A stretch of DNA of 13,663 bases from positions 1 to 13,663 of the forward strand of contig JBOGGX010000116.1 of assembly GCA_050744245.1 (NCBI GenBank), in the 5' to 3' direction. Both the position numbers and the translations under genes were made by a program. Origin of the DNA: JBOGGX01 sp050744245. GTDB lineage: Bacteria > Actinomycetota > Acidimicrobiia > Acidimicrobiales > JBOGGX01. Shown here in pieces: positions 7,274 to 13,663 of the stretch. The notes beneath the pieces are model-generated. The model saw only the letters and a program-made list of their open reading frames with translations, ran no database searches and was not told the origin of the DNA. Numbering within the stretch: the first letter of the stretch is position 1; each line of letters starts with the position of its first letter.

Positions 7274-8499
7274 GGCACGACCGCCGGTTCGGGCACGGGG
7301 ACGATGAAGCGACCACCCCGCCTGAGGTACTCCTGCTGCTGGGCCATGATCTCGTCGGCGAAGTTCCATGCGAGCATGACGACGTGGTCCGGCTGCTCGT
7401 CGAGCAGGGCCTCGGTCGGCCGGATCGGCAGGTGGACGCCCGGCATGAAATGACCGTGCTTGTGCGGGTTGCGATCGACGACGAAGTCGATCGACTCGAC
7501 GCCGATGCCGGCGTAGTTCAACAGCGTGCTGCCCTTGGCCGCGGCCCCGTAGGCGGCGACCCGGCGGCCCTCGGCCTTCAGGTCGTGGAGCAGTCGGCGC
7601 AGGCGGTCGCGCAGATCCCCGACGCTCCGGCCGAAGTCGGCGTAGTAGGCGAAGTCGGTCACCCCGGAGGCGTCCTCGGCGGCCAGGAACTCGTGCACCG
7701 CCGGGCTGGGTGCCTCGTCTCGGCCGATGGTCCAGCGCAGCGTTCCGCCGTGCAGGCCGGGGAAGTACTCGACGTGGTTCAGGAACAGCCCGTGCCGGCG
7801 CACCAGCCGGTCGATCGCGGTGCACGAGAAGTAGCAGAAGTGCTCGTGGTAGATGGTGTCGAACGCCACCCGGTCGACCAGGTCGCGCACCCAGGGGTTC
7901 TCGACGGTGACGACACCGTCGCGGTCGACCAGCTCGGCCAGCCCCCGGACGACGCCGTTCAGGTCGGGCACGTGGGCCAGGACGTTGTTGGCGATGATGA
8001 CGTCGGCGGGCCCGCGCTCGGCCACCAGCCGACGGGCCAGGTCGAGCCCGAAGAACTCGGTGAGGGTCGGGATGCCGGCCGCCCGGGCCGCGGCGGCCGG
8101 GCCCGGCGCCGGGTCGATGCCGAGCACCGGGATGCCCCGCTCAACGAAGGTGCGCAGGAGATACCCGTCGTTGCTGGCGATCTCGACCACCAGGCTGTCC
8201 TGGTCGAGCCGGCGATCGGCGATCAACGATTCGGCGTGCCGTCTGGCGTGGCCCAGCAGCTGGTCGGACCACGACGAGAAGTACAGGTAGTTGTCGACGA
8301 AGAGCCGGTGCGGGTCGACCTCGTCGAGGATCTGCACCAGCGTGCAGTCGGGGCAGAAGGCGACGCGGAGCGGGAAGCGGTCCTCGTGGCGGTCGAGGCT
8401 CTCGGCGTCGAGGAGGGCGTCGGCCAGCGGCGTCGTCCCGAGGTCGAGGAACGGGCGAAGGCCGTCGCCGCCACACGACCGGCAGTCCCGCTCAGCCAC
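7270..8499 (-). CDS. Sugar C-methyltransferase of TylC3/NovU/TcaB9 type
   Basis: A 409-residue enzyme matching the nucleotide-sugar C-methyltransferase family, which adds a methyl group from SAM to a carbon next to the keto group of a 4-keto-deoxysugar. Seen: N-terminal Cys pairs C6/C9 and C49/C52 with the family phrase FLDLGTTPLADALL; SAM motif VVEIASNDG at 104-112; NNVLAHVP near 171-178, with H176; IYHEHF with Y217, E219 and H220 matching the Tyr/Glu/His active-site cluster described for TcaB9; C-terminal domain with YGAAAKGSTLLN from 318 and LAWNFADEI near 376-384. It is the most canonical of the three. The GTG at 8499 is chosen because the Cys-pair domain starts immediately and the codon overlaps the SDR stop (8-nt overlap); an upstream ATG at 8565 would give an unlikely 22-residue extension deep inside the SDR gene. 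The ribosome site is weak, so coupling is likely. Confidence 0.9.
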   Translation of the reverse strand: MAERDCRSCGGDGLRPFLDLGTTPLADALLDAESLDRHEDRFPLRVAFCPDCTLVQILDEVDPHRLFVDNYLYFSSWSDQLLGHARRHAESLIADRRLDQDSLVVEIASNDGYLLRTFVERGIPVLGIDPAPGPAAAARAAGIPTLTEFFGLDLARRLVAERGPADVIIANNVLAHVPDLNGVVRGLAELVDRDGVVTVENPWVRDLVDRVAFDTIYHEHFCYFSCTAIDRLVRRHGLFLNHVEYFPGLHGGTLRWTIGRDEAPSPAVHEFLAAEDASGVTDFAYYADFGRSVGDLRDRLRRLLHDLKAEGRRVAAYGAAAKGSTLLNYAGIGVESIDFVVDRNPHKHGHFMPGVHLPIRPTEALLDEQPDHVVMLAWNFADEIMAQQQEYLRRGGRFIVPVPEPAVVP

Positions 8500-9571
8500 C
8501 GGCCGCCCCCATCGGTGCGGCCTCACCGACGGCGGACCTGGCGTGGTTCCAGCGGAGGTCGGCATCCACGTGCCCGGCCGCCTGCAACGCCTTGATGTGC
8601 TCGATGCGCAGCAGCCTGGAGTTGAGGTCGTCGATGGTCAGCCCGTTGGCCAGGTAGGCGTCGTACAGCTGGCGCACCCCATCGGCGACCGTCCACCGGG
8701 GAAAGGCCGAGGGCAGCACGGCGGCCAGCTTGGCGCAGTCGACCCGGTAGTTGCGGAGGTCAGGGCCGGCGCCGGCGGCGAAGCGCACGACGCTGTCCGG
8801 CACGATCGACTCGACGATCTCGGCGACGTCGCGGATGCGGTAGTTCTCCGCCGTCGACCCGACGTTGAAGGCCTGGTCGTGGACGAGCGGGCGGGGCGCC
8901 TCGACCGCGGCCACGAATGCCCGGGCCATGTCGTCGACGTGGACCAGCGGGCGCCACGGCGTCCCGTCGCTGCGCATCAGGACCTCGCCCGTGGTGAAGG
9001 CCAACCCGGTCAGGTTGTTGACCACCAGGTCGCCCCGGAGCCGGGGCGAGACGCCGAACGCGGTCGCGCTCCGCAGATAGGTCGGGCTGAAGTCGTCGTC
9101 GGCCAGCGCCCGCAACGACCGCTCGCTGAGCATCTTCGACTCGCCGTAGGGGGTGACCGGTCGCAGCTCGGCTTCCTCGTCGATGGCGGCGTCGCCGTGG
9201 GCGCCGTAGAGGCTGCACGACGAGCTGAGCACGAAGCGGGCGACACCGGCCCGCTTGGCCAGCGTGGCCAGGCGCACGGTGGCCCGGTGGTTGATCGCCA
9301 TCGTGCAGGCCGGCCGCAGGTCACCCAGGGGGTCGTTCGAGATGGCGGCCAGATGGACCACGGCGTCGACGCCGACGAGATGGTCCACGCCGACGTCCCT
9401 GATGTCGACCGCTCCGCCGTTCCGAAGCGACGCAGCGGACGCGTCGGGGCCGAAGCCGCAGTCCTGGAAGAGAAGGCTGTCGACGCCGACCACGTCGTGC
9501 CCCGCCGCCGCCAGCATGGGGGCGAGGACGGTGCCCACGTAGCCGTCGTGACCGGTCAGCAGGATGCGCAC
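8492..9571 (-). CDS. Extended SDR NAD(P)-dependent sugar epimerase/dehydratase
   Basis: A 359-residue extended short-chain dehydrogenase/reductase acting on a nucleotide sugar. Numbering from the GTG at 9571: Rossmann motif TGHDGYVG (GxxGxxG) at about 6-13, SSSCSLYG around 116-123 providing the catalytic Ser, and Y142-GES-K146 as the YxxxK pair. Start: the frame is open to an ATG at 9655, but residues VRILLTG form the family's usual N-terminus, so the GTG at 9569-9571 fits. GGGA lies 9 nt upstream, and only 5 nt separate it from the rfbF stop. Genes of this type often sit beside rfbF (from memory of the family). It does not have the usual length or sequence feel of CDP-glucose 4,6-dehydratase (RfbG), but by position it is the only candidate in the window to oxidise, dehydrate or epimerise CDP-glucose. 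The exact reaction is unknown. Confidence 0.88.
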   Translation of the reverse strand: MRILLTGHDGYVGTVLAPMLAAAGHDVVGVDSLLFQDCGFGPDASAASLRNGGAVDIRDVGVDHLVGVDAVVHLAAISNDPLGDLRPACTMAINHRATVRLATLAKRAGVARFVLSSSCSLYGAHGDAAIDEEAELRPVTPYGESKMLSERSLRALADDDFSPTYLRSATAFGVSPRLRGDLVVNNLTGLAFTTGEVLMRSDGTPWRPLVHVDDMARAFVAAVEAPRPLVHDQAFNVGSTAENYRIRDVAEIVESIVPDSVVRFAAGAGPDLRNYRVDCAKLAAVLPSAFPRWTVADGVRQLYDAYLANGLTIDDLNSRLLRIEHIKALQAAGHVDADLRWNHARSAVGEAAPMGAAGG

Positions 9572-9576
9572 GAGGG

Positions 9577-10353
9577 TCAGTCCCACACCTTCCACGGCGG
9601 CTTCGAGAGCCAGAGCTCCTCGAGGAGCTTCTTGTCGCGGATGGTGTCCATGCACTGCCAGAAGTCGTGGTGGCGGAAGGCCATCAGCTCGCCGTCGGCC
9701 GCCAGCCGTTCGAGCGGCTCGCGCTCGAACTGGGTGCTGTCGCCGTCGATGTAGTCGAACACGCGGTGCTCGAGCACGAAGAAGGCGCCGTTGATCCAGC
9801 CCTCGCCCACCTGGGGCTTCTCCGAGAACTCGACGATCTGGTCGCCGTCGAGCTCGATCCGGCCGAAGCGGGCCGGCGGCCGCACCGCGGTCATGGTGGC
9901 CACCTTGCCGTGGCCGCGGTGGAAGTCGAGCAGGGCGTGCAGGTCGACGGTCGACAACCCGTCACCCCACGTCAGCATGAACGTACCCTCGCCGACGTGC
10001 GGGGCCAACCGCTTGATGCGACCACCCGTCGCCGTGCCCTGGCCCGTGTCGACCAACGCCACCTGCCAGTCGTCGACGCCGTTGGCCCCGCCCTCGATCG
10101 AGGTGACCCGGTTGGACTTCAGGCTGACCGACAGGTCGGTCATGAGCGCGGCGTAGTCGAGCATCCACCGCTTGATCAGCTCGCCCTTGTACCCAAGGGC
10201 GATGACGAAGTCCGCCAGCCCGAAGTGGGCGTAGTACTTCATGATGTGCCACAGGATCGGCCGACCGCCGATCTCGACCATCGGCTTCGGCTTCGTCTCG
10301 GTTTCTTCCGCGAGGCGACTCCCGAGCCCACCCGCCAGGATGCCGACCTTCAT
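9577..10353 (-). CDS. rfbF: Glucose-1-phosphate cytidylyltransferase
   Basis: A 258-residue nucleotidyltransferase that makes CDP-glucose and pyrophosphate from CTP and glucose 1-phosphate, the entry step to CDP-linked sugars. Seen: N-terminal nucleotide-binding signature LAGGLGSRLAEET at 6-18 followed by KPKPMVEIGG; GYKGE near 54-58; TWGDG at 128-132 with metal-binding D131; RFGRIELDG, FSEKP and GWINGAFFV; and the C-terminal FWQCMDTIRDKKLLEELW. Length equals that of characterised RfbF enzymes (about 257). It starts at ATG with GAGG 8 nt upstream (10362-10365). It is the first gene of the coupled sugar cassette, 84 bp after the GH1-like gene, so a promoter may lie in that gap. Very confident in identity. 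Confidence 0.97.
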   Translation of the reverse strand: MKVGILAGGLGSRLAEETETKPKPMVEIGGRPILWHIMKYYAHFGLADFVIALGYKGELIKRWMLDYAALMTDLSVSLKSNRVTSIEGGANGVDDWQVALVDTGQGTATGGRIKRLAPHVGEGTFMLTWGDGLSTVDLHALLDFHRGHGKVATMTAVRPPARFGRIELDGDQIVEFSEKPQVGEGWINGAFFVLEHRVFDYIDGDSTQFEREPLERLAADGELMAFRHHDFWQCMDTIRDKKLLEELWLSKPPWKVWD

Positions 10354-10361
10354 ACCGCCCG

Positions 10362-10365
10362 CCTC
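10362..10365 (-). promoter_or_regulatory. Ribosome binding site of rfbF
   Basis: GAGG on the minus strand stands 8 nt before the rfbF ATG. This supports independent initiation at the first gene of the cassette, while most following genes depend on overlaps. Confidence 0.45.
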
Positions 10366-10410
10366 GACCCGCTCGGTACTTCCCGCCGCCCCCTTTAGGG
10401 CGCGACGACC

Positions 10411-10416
10411 ACTCTA
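10411..10416 (-). promoter_or_regulatory. Candidate -10 element upstream of rfbF
   Basis: In the 84-bp gap between the GH1-like gene and rfbF the minus strand carries TAGAGT, matching the actinobacterial TANNNT pattern. A poor -35 (TAGAAC, three of six matches) lies 18 bp further upstream. The position suits a promoter driving the rfbF-led cassette, but the evidence is only one hexamer. The rest of the gap is GC-rich with no clear operator. Confidence 0.25.
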
Positions 10417-10437
10417 GGACACCGTGCCTGGCCTGTT

Positions 10438-11577
10438 CTAGTGGCTGAGCTGGCGTTGGCAGTCCCTCAGAAGCTCGGCCGATGGCTTGGGCTTGCGGTC
10501 CCGATCGAAGAGGCCCCGCTCGGTGGCGAAGCCACCGTCGACCTCATAGCCGTCGACCGCGGTCCAGTGGAAGTAGCCGCCGACGTTCGACCCGGCCTCG
10601 ATTGCCTGGGCCACGCCGTCGATGACGGCCCGCAGGTGCTCGACCCGGCGATCGTCGTCGTCGACCGCCAGCTCGGTGGCCCGCACGACCAGCGGCACGT
10701 CGGGCGCGACCTCGCTGACGCGGTCGATCACGTCGGCCACGCTCTCGGTGACCGCGGTCGGCGATGGCTCCTGGTCGGCCGACAGGACGAACGGCGGGCC
10801 CTCGTCGTCGTCCGGCTCGACGACGTCGATGGTGTGGTCGGCGACGAAGCCGATCATGTCGAAGGCGTCGATCGCATCCGGGTCGGTCCACGACTCCCAC
10901 ACGACCATCTCGGCCTGGTCCTGGTGGGGCCGGAGCGGGGCCAGCCAGTGGCTGCTGATCACCGGGGCGTCGCCGCCGCGCAGCAGCCGGGCTGCGTCCA
11001 CGTTGGCCCGCTGGACCGTCGCCAGCACATCGGGGAAGTCGGCCGGGTCGGATCGGCCGGGCGGGATGCGCCCGAAGAGGAAGCCTTCGATGGCGTACCT
11101 GGACGGCTGCTCGATCGGCTGCCATCCGTCGACCAGATCGCCGAAGGCGTCGGCGCAGAAGTCCACGTGGGCCGACCATCGGTAGCGTCCGGCCCGCTCG
11201 TCGCGGAACCCATGCAGGTCGTCGGTGAACCAGCGGGGCAGCGTGAGGTGGTGGAGGCAGACCCACAGGGCCAGGCCCGCGTCGCGCCCGGACCCGAGAA
11301 CCTCACGGACGAGTTCGACCTCGTCGAGGTCGCGGCGGCCGTCCCTCGGCTCGATCCTGGCCCAGTCGACCGCCAACCGGTAGTGGGTGAGGCCGTGCCC
11401 GGCCAGCAGGCGGAAGTCGTCGGCGTACCTGGTGCGGAAGCCGTTGCCGGCGGCCGACGGCGGGACGCGGCCCTCGGCCTCCCAGCTGGCCCAGTCCGAC
11501 GCCGGCGCCGCGCCCTCGGACTGGAGCGAGCTGGTGGCCACCCCCCAGGCGAAGTCGTCGGGCCAGCTCGGCGTCAC
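10438..11577 (-). CDS. GH1-family glycosidase homologue with altered acid/base residue
   Basis: A 379-residue protein with the outline of a family 1 glycoside hydrolase (TIM barrel), shorter than the usual 440-480. Family marks: DFAWGVATSSLQSEG at 8-22 (the WGxATxxxQxEG sugar-binding start), LHHLTLPRW at 108-116, TE at 301-302 at the place of the nucleophile (family TENG; here TELA), and GYFHWTAVDGYE at about 334-345 (family GYFxWSxxDxxEW). At the acid/base site, normally TxNEP, it reads PIEQP at 154-158, so Gln157 stands where Glu is expected. The NYY segment is also missing. It may therefore be inactive, act as a transglycosidase, or use activated substrates; plant myrosinases carry a Gln at this same place. 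The start is GTG at 11577, only 29 bp from the divergent VWA gene. No signal peptide, so cytoplasmic. Family confident, activity uncertain. Confidence 0.85.
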   Translation of the reverse strand: MTPSWPDDFAWGVATSSLQSEGAAPASDWASWEAEGRVPPSAAGNGFRTRYADDFRLLAGHGLTHYRLAVDWARIEPRDGRRDLDEVELVREVLGSGRDAGLALWVCLHHLTLPRWFTDDLHGFRDERAGRYRWSAHVDFCADAFGDLVDGWQPIEQPSRYAIEGFLFGRIPPGRSDPADFPDVLATVQRANVDAARLLRGGDAPVISSHWLAPLRPHQDQAEMVVWESWTDPDAIDAFDMIGFVADHTIDVVEPDDDEGPPFVLSADQEPSPTAVTESVADVIDRVSEVAPDVPLVVRATELAVDDDDRRVEHLRAVIDGVAQAIEAGSNVGGYFHWTAVDGYEVDGGFATERGLFDRDRKPKPSAELLRDCQRQLSH

Positions 11578-11594
11578 CGGAACAGCCTGCCCGA

Positions 11595-11606
11595 TACCCT
11601 GCGCCC
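11595..11606 (+). promoter_or_regulatory. Leaderless-type promoter of the VWA gene
   Basis: TACCCT (11595-11600) fits the actinobacterial -10 pattern TANNNT and stands exactly 6 nt before the ATG at 11607, so transcription would start at or next to the A of the start codon. No Shine-Dalgarno sequence precedes the ATG. The -35 region is poor (CGTCAC near 11572). The whole spacer to the divergent GH1-like gene is only 29 bp, so this promoter overlaps that gene's 5' end. Confidence 0.45.
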
Positions 11607-13616
11607 ATGCTCCGGCGGCGGGTGCCCCGTGTGCGCTATTCCCGATGGGACGGCAGCCAGGCCGGCTTGGACATCGACGCCGACTCCGTGTTCTCGGAGC
11701 TCACCGACGACCTCCTGTACCACGGCGACCTCAACGCCGCCCTCCGCCGCCTGCTGCAACAGGGCTTCCGCGACCGGGCCGGCGAGCGCATCCAGGGGCT
11801 GCGGGAGCTGCTCGACAAGGTCCGTCGCCGCCGACAGGACGAGCTCGAACGGCATGACCTCGGCGGCGTCTACGACGAGATCGCCCAGGAGCTCGGCGAG
11901 GTGGTCGAGATGGAGCGGCGTTCGCTTGACGACCTCGAGGCCGCGGCCCGAGCCTCGAACGACCCCCGCCGGCAGGAGCTGACCGAGCAGTCGGTGGCGG
12001 AGCGACGGATGCAGCTCGACCTGCTCCCCCCCGATCTGGCCCATCAGGTCAAGTCGCTGCAGGACTACGACTTCACCTCGGCCGAGGCCCAGCGCCGCTT
12101 CGAGGAGCTGATGGACCGGTTGCGCCAGCAGCTCATGCAGCAGTACGTCAACGAGATGGCGGGGTCGATGCAGGCGCAGTCACCCGAGGAGCTGCAGCGG
12201 CTGAAGGACATGCTGGCCGACCTCAACCGCATGCTCGGGATGCGCGAGCGGGGCGAGGACACCCAGGCCGCGTTCGACGACTTCATGGCCCGGTACGGCG
12301 ACTTCTTCCCCGAGAACCCGAAGACGCTCGACGAGCTGCTCGAGGTCATGGCCAGGCGGATGGCGGCGATGCAGGCGCTGCTCAACTCGATGACGCCCGA
12401 GCAGCGGGCCCAGCTCCGGGCGCTGGCCGAGGAGCTGCTCGACGACATGGACCTGCGGTGGGAGGTCGACCAGCTCGGCGCCAACCTGGCCGCGGCGTTC
12501 CCCGACATGGGCTGGGACCAGCGCTACCGGTTCAGCGGCATGGACCCGCTCGACCTGGCGTCGGCCGCCGAGGTGTTCGACCGGCTGGGCGATCTCGACC
12601 GGCTCGAGAACCTCCTGCGCGGCGCCACCAGCCCGGGCGCCCTGGCCGAGGTCGACATCGACCGGGCCCGCGAGCTGCTCGGCGACGACTCGGCCGGGAG
12701 CCTCGAACGGCTTTCGGAGCTGGCCAAGCTGTTGGAGGACGCCGGGCTCATCGAGCATCGGGAGGGGCGCTTCGAGCTCACCCCTCGCGGCATCCGGCGC
12801 ATCGGCCAGAACGCCCTGTCCGACCTGTTCCGCCGGCTGGCCAAGGACCGGCTCGGCGGCCACGAGCAGGCCAGGGTGGGGGTGGGTCACGAGCGGGTGT
12901 TCGAGACCAAGCCCTACGAGTTCGGCGACCCGTTCAACCTCCACATCGAGCGGACCGTGCGCAACGCCATCGCCCGCTCGGGGCCGGGGACCCCGGTGGC
13001 GCTGGCGCCCGACGACTTCGAGGTTGAGCGAACGGAGCAGACGACGCGTGCCAGCACCGTCCTCATGCTCGACCTGTCGTTGTCGATGCCGATGCGCGAC
13101 AACTTCCTGGCGGCCAAGAAGGTGGCGATGGCCCTGCAGTCGCTCATCTCGTCGCAGTTCCCGCGTGACTTCCTCGGGATCGTCGGCTTCAGCTCGGTCG
13201 CCCGCGAGCTCAAGCCGAGCGAGCTGCCCGAGGTGTCATGGGACTTCGTCTACGGGACGAACATGCAGCACGGGTTTCAGCTCAGCCGGCGCATGCTCGC
13301 CCGCCAGCAGGGAAGCAAGCAGATCATCATGATCACCGACGGTGAGCCGACGGCCCACTTCGAGCCGGGCATGCGCGAGCCGTTCTTCTCCTACCCGCCG
13401 GTGCGGGAGACGGTCGACGCCACGCTGCGGGAGGTGCTGCGCTGCACCCGCGACGGCATCCGCATCAACACCTTCATGCTCGACGCCACCGGGTACCTCA
13501 AGGCGTTCGTCGAGAAGCTGACCCGCCTCAATCAGGGCCGCGCCTTCTTCACCACCCCCGAGACCCTCGGCGACTACGTCCTCGTCGACTTCATCGAACA
13601 CCGCCGCACCGCGTAA
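11607..13616 (+). CDS. VWA-domain protein, partner of MoxR-type ATPase
   Basis: A 669-residue cytoplasmic protein with a long, charged, mostly helical N-terminal part (about 1-370; several QQ- and DELL-rich helices), a winged-helix-like patch (about 370-412, ending GLIEHREGRFELTPRG and following helix), and a C-terminal von Willebrand factor A domain (about 480-669). The VWA domain has a complete metal site (MIDAS): D489-x-S491-x-S493, T551 in GTNMQHG, and D578 in ITDGEP. The architecture recalls ViaA/CoxE-type partners of MoxR ATPases, which bind the ATPase and recruit a target for remodelling. The likely ATPase partner is the truncated gene at the left edge. Start: ATG at 11607 is supported by a leaderless-type -10; GTG at 11622 or 11631 are alternatives, since family-like sequence starts at VRYSRWDG. 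No signal peptide or membrane segment. Confidence 0.9.
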   Translation: MLRRRVPRVRYSRWDGSQAGLDIDADSVFSELTDDLLYHGDLNAALRRLLQQGFRDRAGERIQGLRELLDKVRRRRQDELERHDLGGVYDEIAQELGEVVEMERRSLDDLEAAARASNDPRRQELTEQSVAERRMQLDLLPPDLAHQVKSLQDYDFTSAEAQRRFEELMDRLRQQLMQQYVNEMAGSMQAQSPEELQRLKDMLADLNRMLGMRERGEDTQAAFDDFMARYGDFFPENPKTLDELLEVMARRMAAMQALLNSMTPEQRAQLRALAEELLDDMDLRWEVDQLGANLAAAFPDMGWDQRYRFSGMDPLDLASAAEVFDRLGDLDRLENLLRGATSPGALAEVDIDRARELLGDDSAGSLERLSELAKLLEDAGLIEHREGRFELTPRGIRRIGQNALSDLFRRLAKDRLGGHEQARVGVGHERVFETKPYEFGDPFNLHIERTVRNAIARSGPGTPVALAPDDFEVERTEQTTRASTVLMLDLSLSMPMRDNFLAAKKVAMALQSLISSQFPRDFLGIVGFSSVARELKPSELPEVSWDFVYGTNMQHGFQLSRRMLARQQGSKQIIMITDGEPTAHFEPGMREPFFSYPPVRETVDATLREVLRCTRDGIRINTFMLDATGYLKAFVEKLTRLNQGRAFFTTPETLGDYVLVDFIEHRRTA

Positions 13617-13619
13617 CCC

Positions 13620-13656
13620 GCGCCCGACCACTACGAATGTGGGGTGGTTGTCGCGC
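13620..13656 (+). terminator. Hairpin downstream of the VWA gene
   Basis: An imperfect hairpin begins 3 nt after the TAA stop: inner 7-bp stem CGACCAC (13625-13631) with GTGGTTG (13644-13650), one G-U pair, 12-nt loop; outer GCGC pairing across a small bulge. No T-run follows before the window ends, so it may be a factor-assisted or weak terminator. Confidence 0.35.
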
Positions 13657-13663
13657 CTATAGG

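Noticed and set aside
5984..7453. Plus-strand open frame of 489 codons opposite the methyltransferases
   Set aside because: Antisense shadow: composition typical of reverse-complement GC-rich codons, no family motif, and the minus-strand genes are clear.
7274..7825. Upstream extension of the middle methyltransferase frame
   Set aside because: The extension is Arg/Pro-rich, lies inside the preceding methyltransferase gene, and an ATG overlapping that gene's stop gives the expected N-terminus.
8291..9754. Plus-strand open frame of 487 codons opposite the SDR and rfbF genes
   Set aside because: Same reason; it spans two well-supported minus-strand genes and has no recognisable domain.
10386..10404. 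GCCCCCTTTAGGGCG near-palindrome upstream of rfbF as an operator or terminator
   Set aside because: Pairing is only 4 bp with a tiny loop and there is no T-run; not distinguishable from GC-rich background.
10441..11982. Plus-strand open frame of 513 codons opposite the GH1-like gene and running into the VWA gene
   Set aside because: No motif; it overlaps two supported genes in other frames.
13022..13051. Stretch resembling a GAGCGAACGGAGC-type dispersed repeat inside the VWA gene
   Set aside because: It encodes ordinary pre-VWA family sequence (VERTEQTTRAS) in frame, with no flanking direct repeat or palindrome.

Overview
The window is a very GC-rich, gene-dense stretch with almost no intergenic space. 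Codon use, GTG starts, stop/start overlaps and a leaderless-type promoter point to a high-GC actinobacterium. The protein family types resemble those of Acidimicrobiia-like lineages, but that placement is from memory of families and not from a search. No rRNA, tRNA, CRISPR array, transposase or phage gene was seen, and no gene-free stretch exceeds 300 bases; the longest spacers are about 98 bp (6002-6100, itself a repeat element) and 84 bp (10354-10437).

Layout. At the left edge a MoxR/ChlI-type AAA+ ATPase gene (+ strand, 5' end cut off by the window) ends at 1310. At the right a VWA-domain protein with an intact MIDAS motif (+ strand, 11607-13616) reaches nearly to the window end. These two form a known functional pairing (RavA-ViaA, MoxR-VWA) whose genes are usually neighbours. 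Here about 10.3 kb holding nine genes, all on the minus strand, lies between them.

The minus-strand block, read in transcription order, begins with a GH1-family glycosidase homologue whose acid/base residue is altered (11577-10438). After an 84-bp gap comes a tightly packed sugar cassette: glucose-1-phosphate cytidylyltransferase (rfbF); an extended SDR epimerase/dehydratase; three tandem methyltransferases that share a Zn-finger / SAM-binding / C-terminal Rossmann-like architecture, the first resembling sugar C-methyltransferases of the TylC3/NovU/TcaB9 type; a phytanoyl-CoA-dioxygenase-like Fe(II)/2-oxoglutarate oxygenase; and a GT2 glycosyltransferase. A secreted protein with a lectin-like domain and two chitobiase C-terminal-type repeats follows. 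Most junctions within the cassette overlap or lie within a few bases, implying one coupled transcript.

Inferred joint role: RfbF makes CDP-glucose, the SDR and methyltransferases convert it to a branched and/or methylated CDP-sugar, the oxygenase hydroxylates the sugar or a linked lipid, and the GT2 transfers the product to a surface glycan. No recognisable CDP-glucose 4,6-dehydratase is present, so the chemistry is not explained by the standard CDP-deoxysugar route. The other notable item is a small palindromic element of about 98 bp, bordered by a 13-bp direct repeat, lodged exactly at the stop/start junction of two of the methyltransferase genes.
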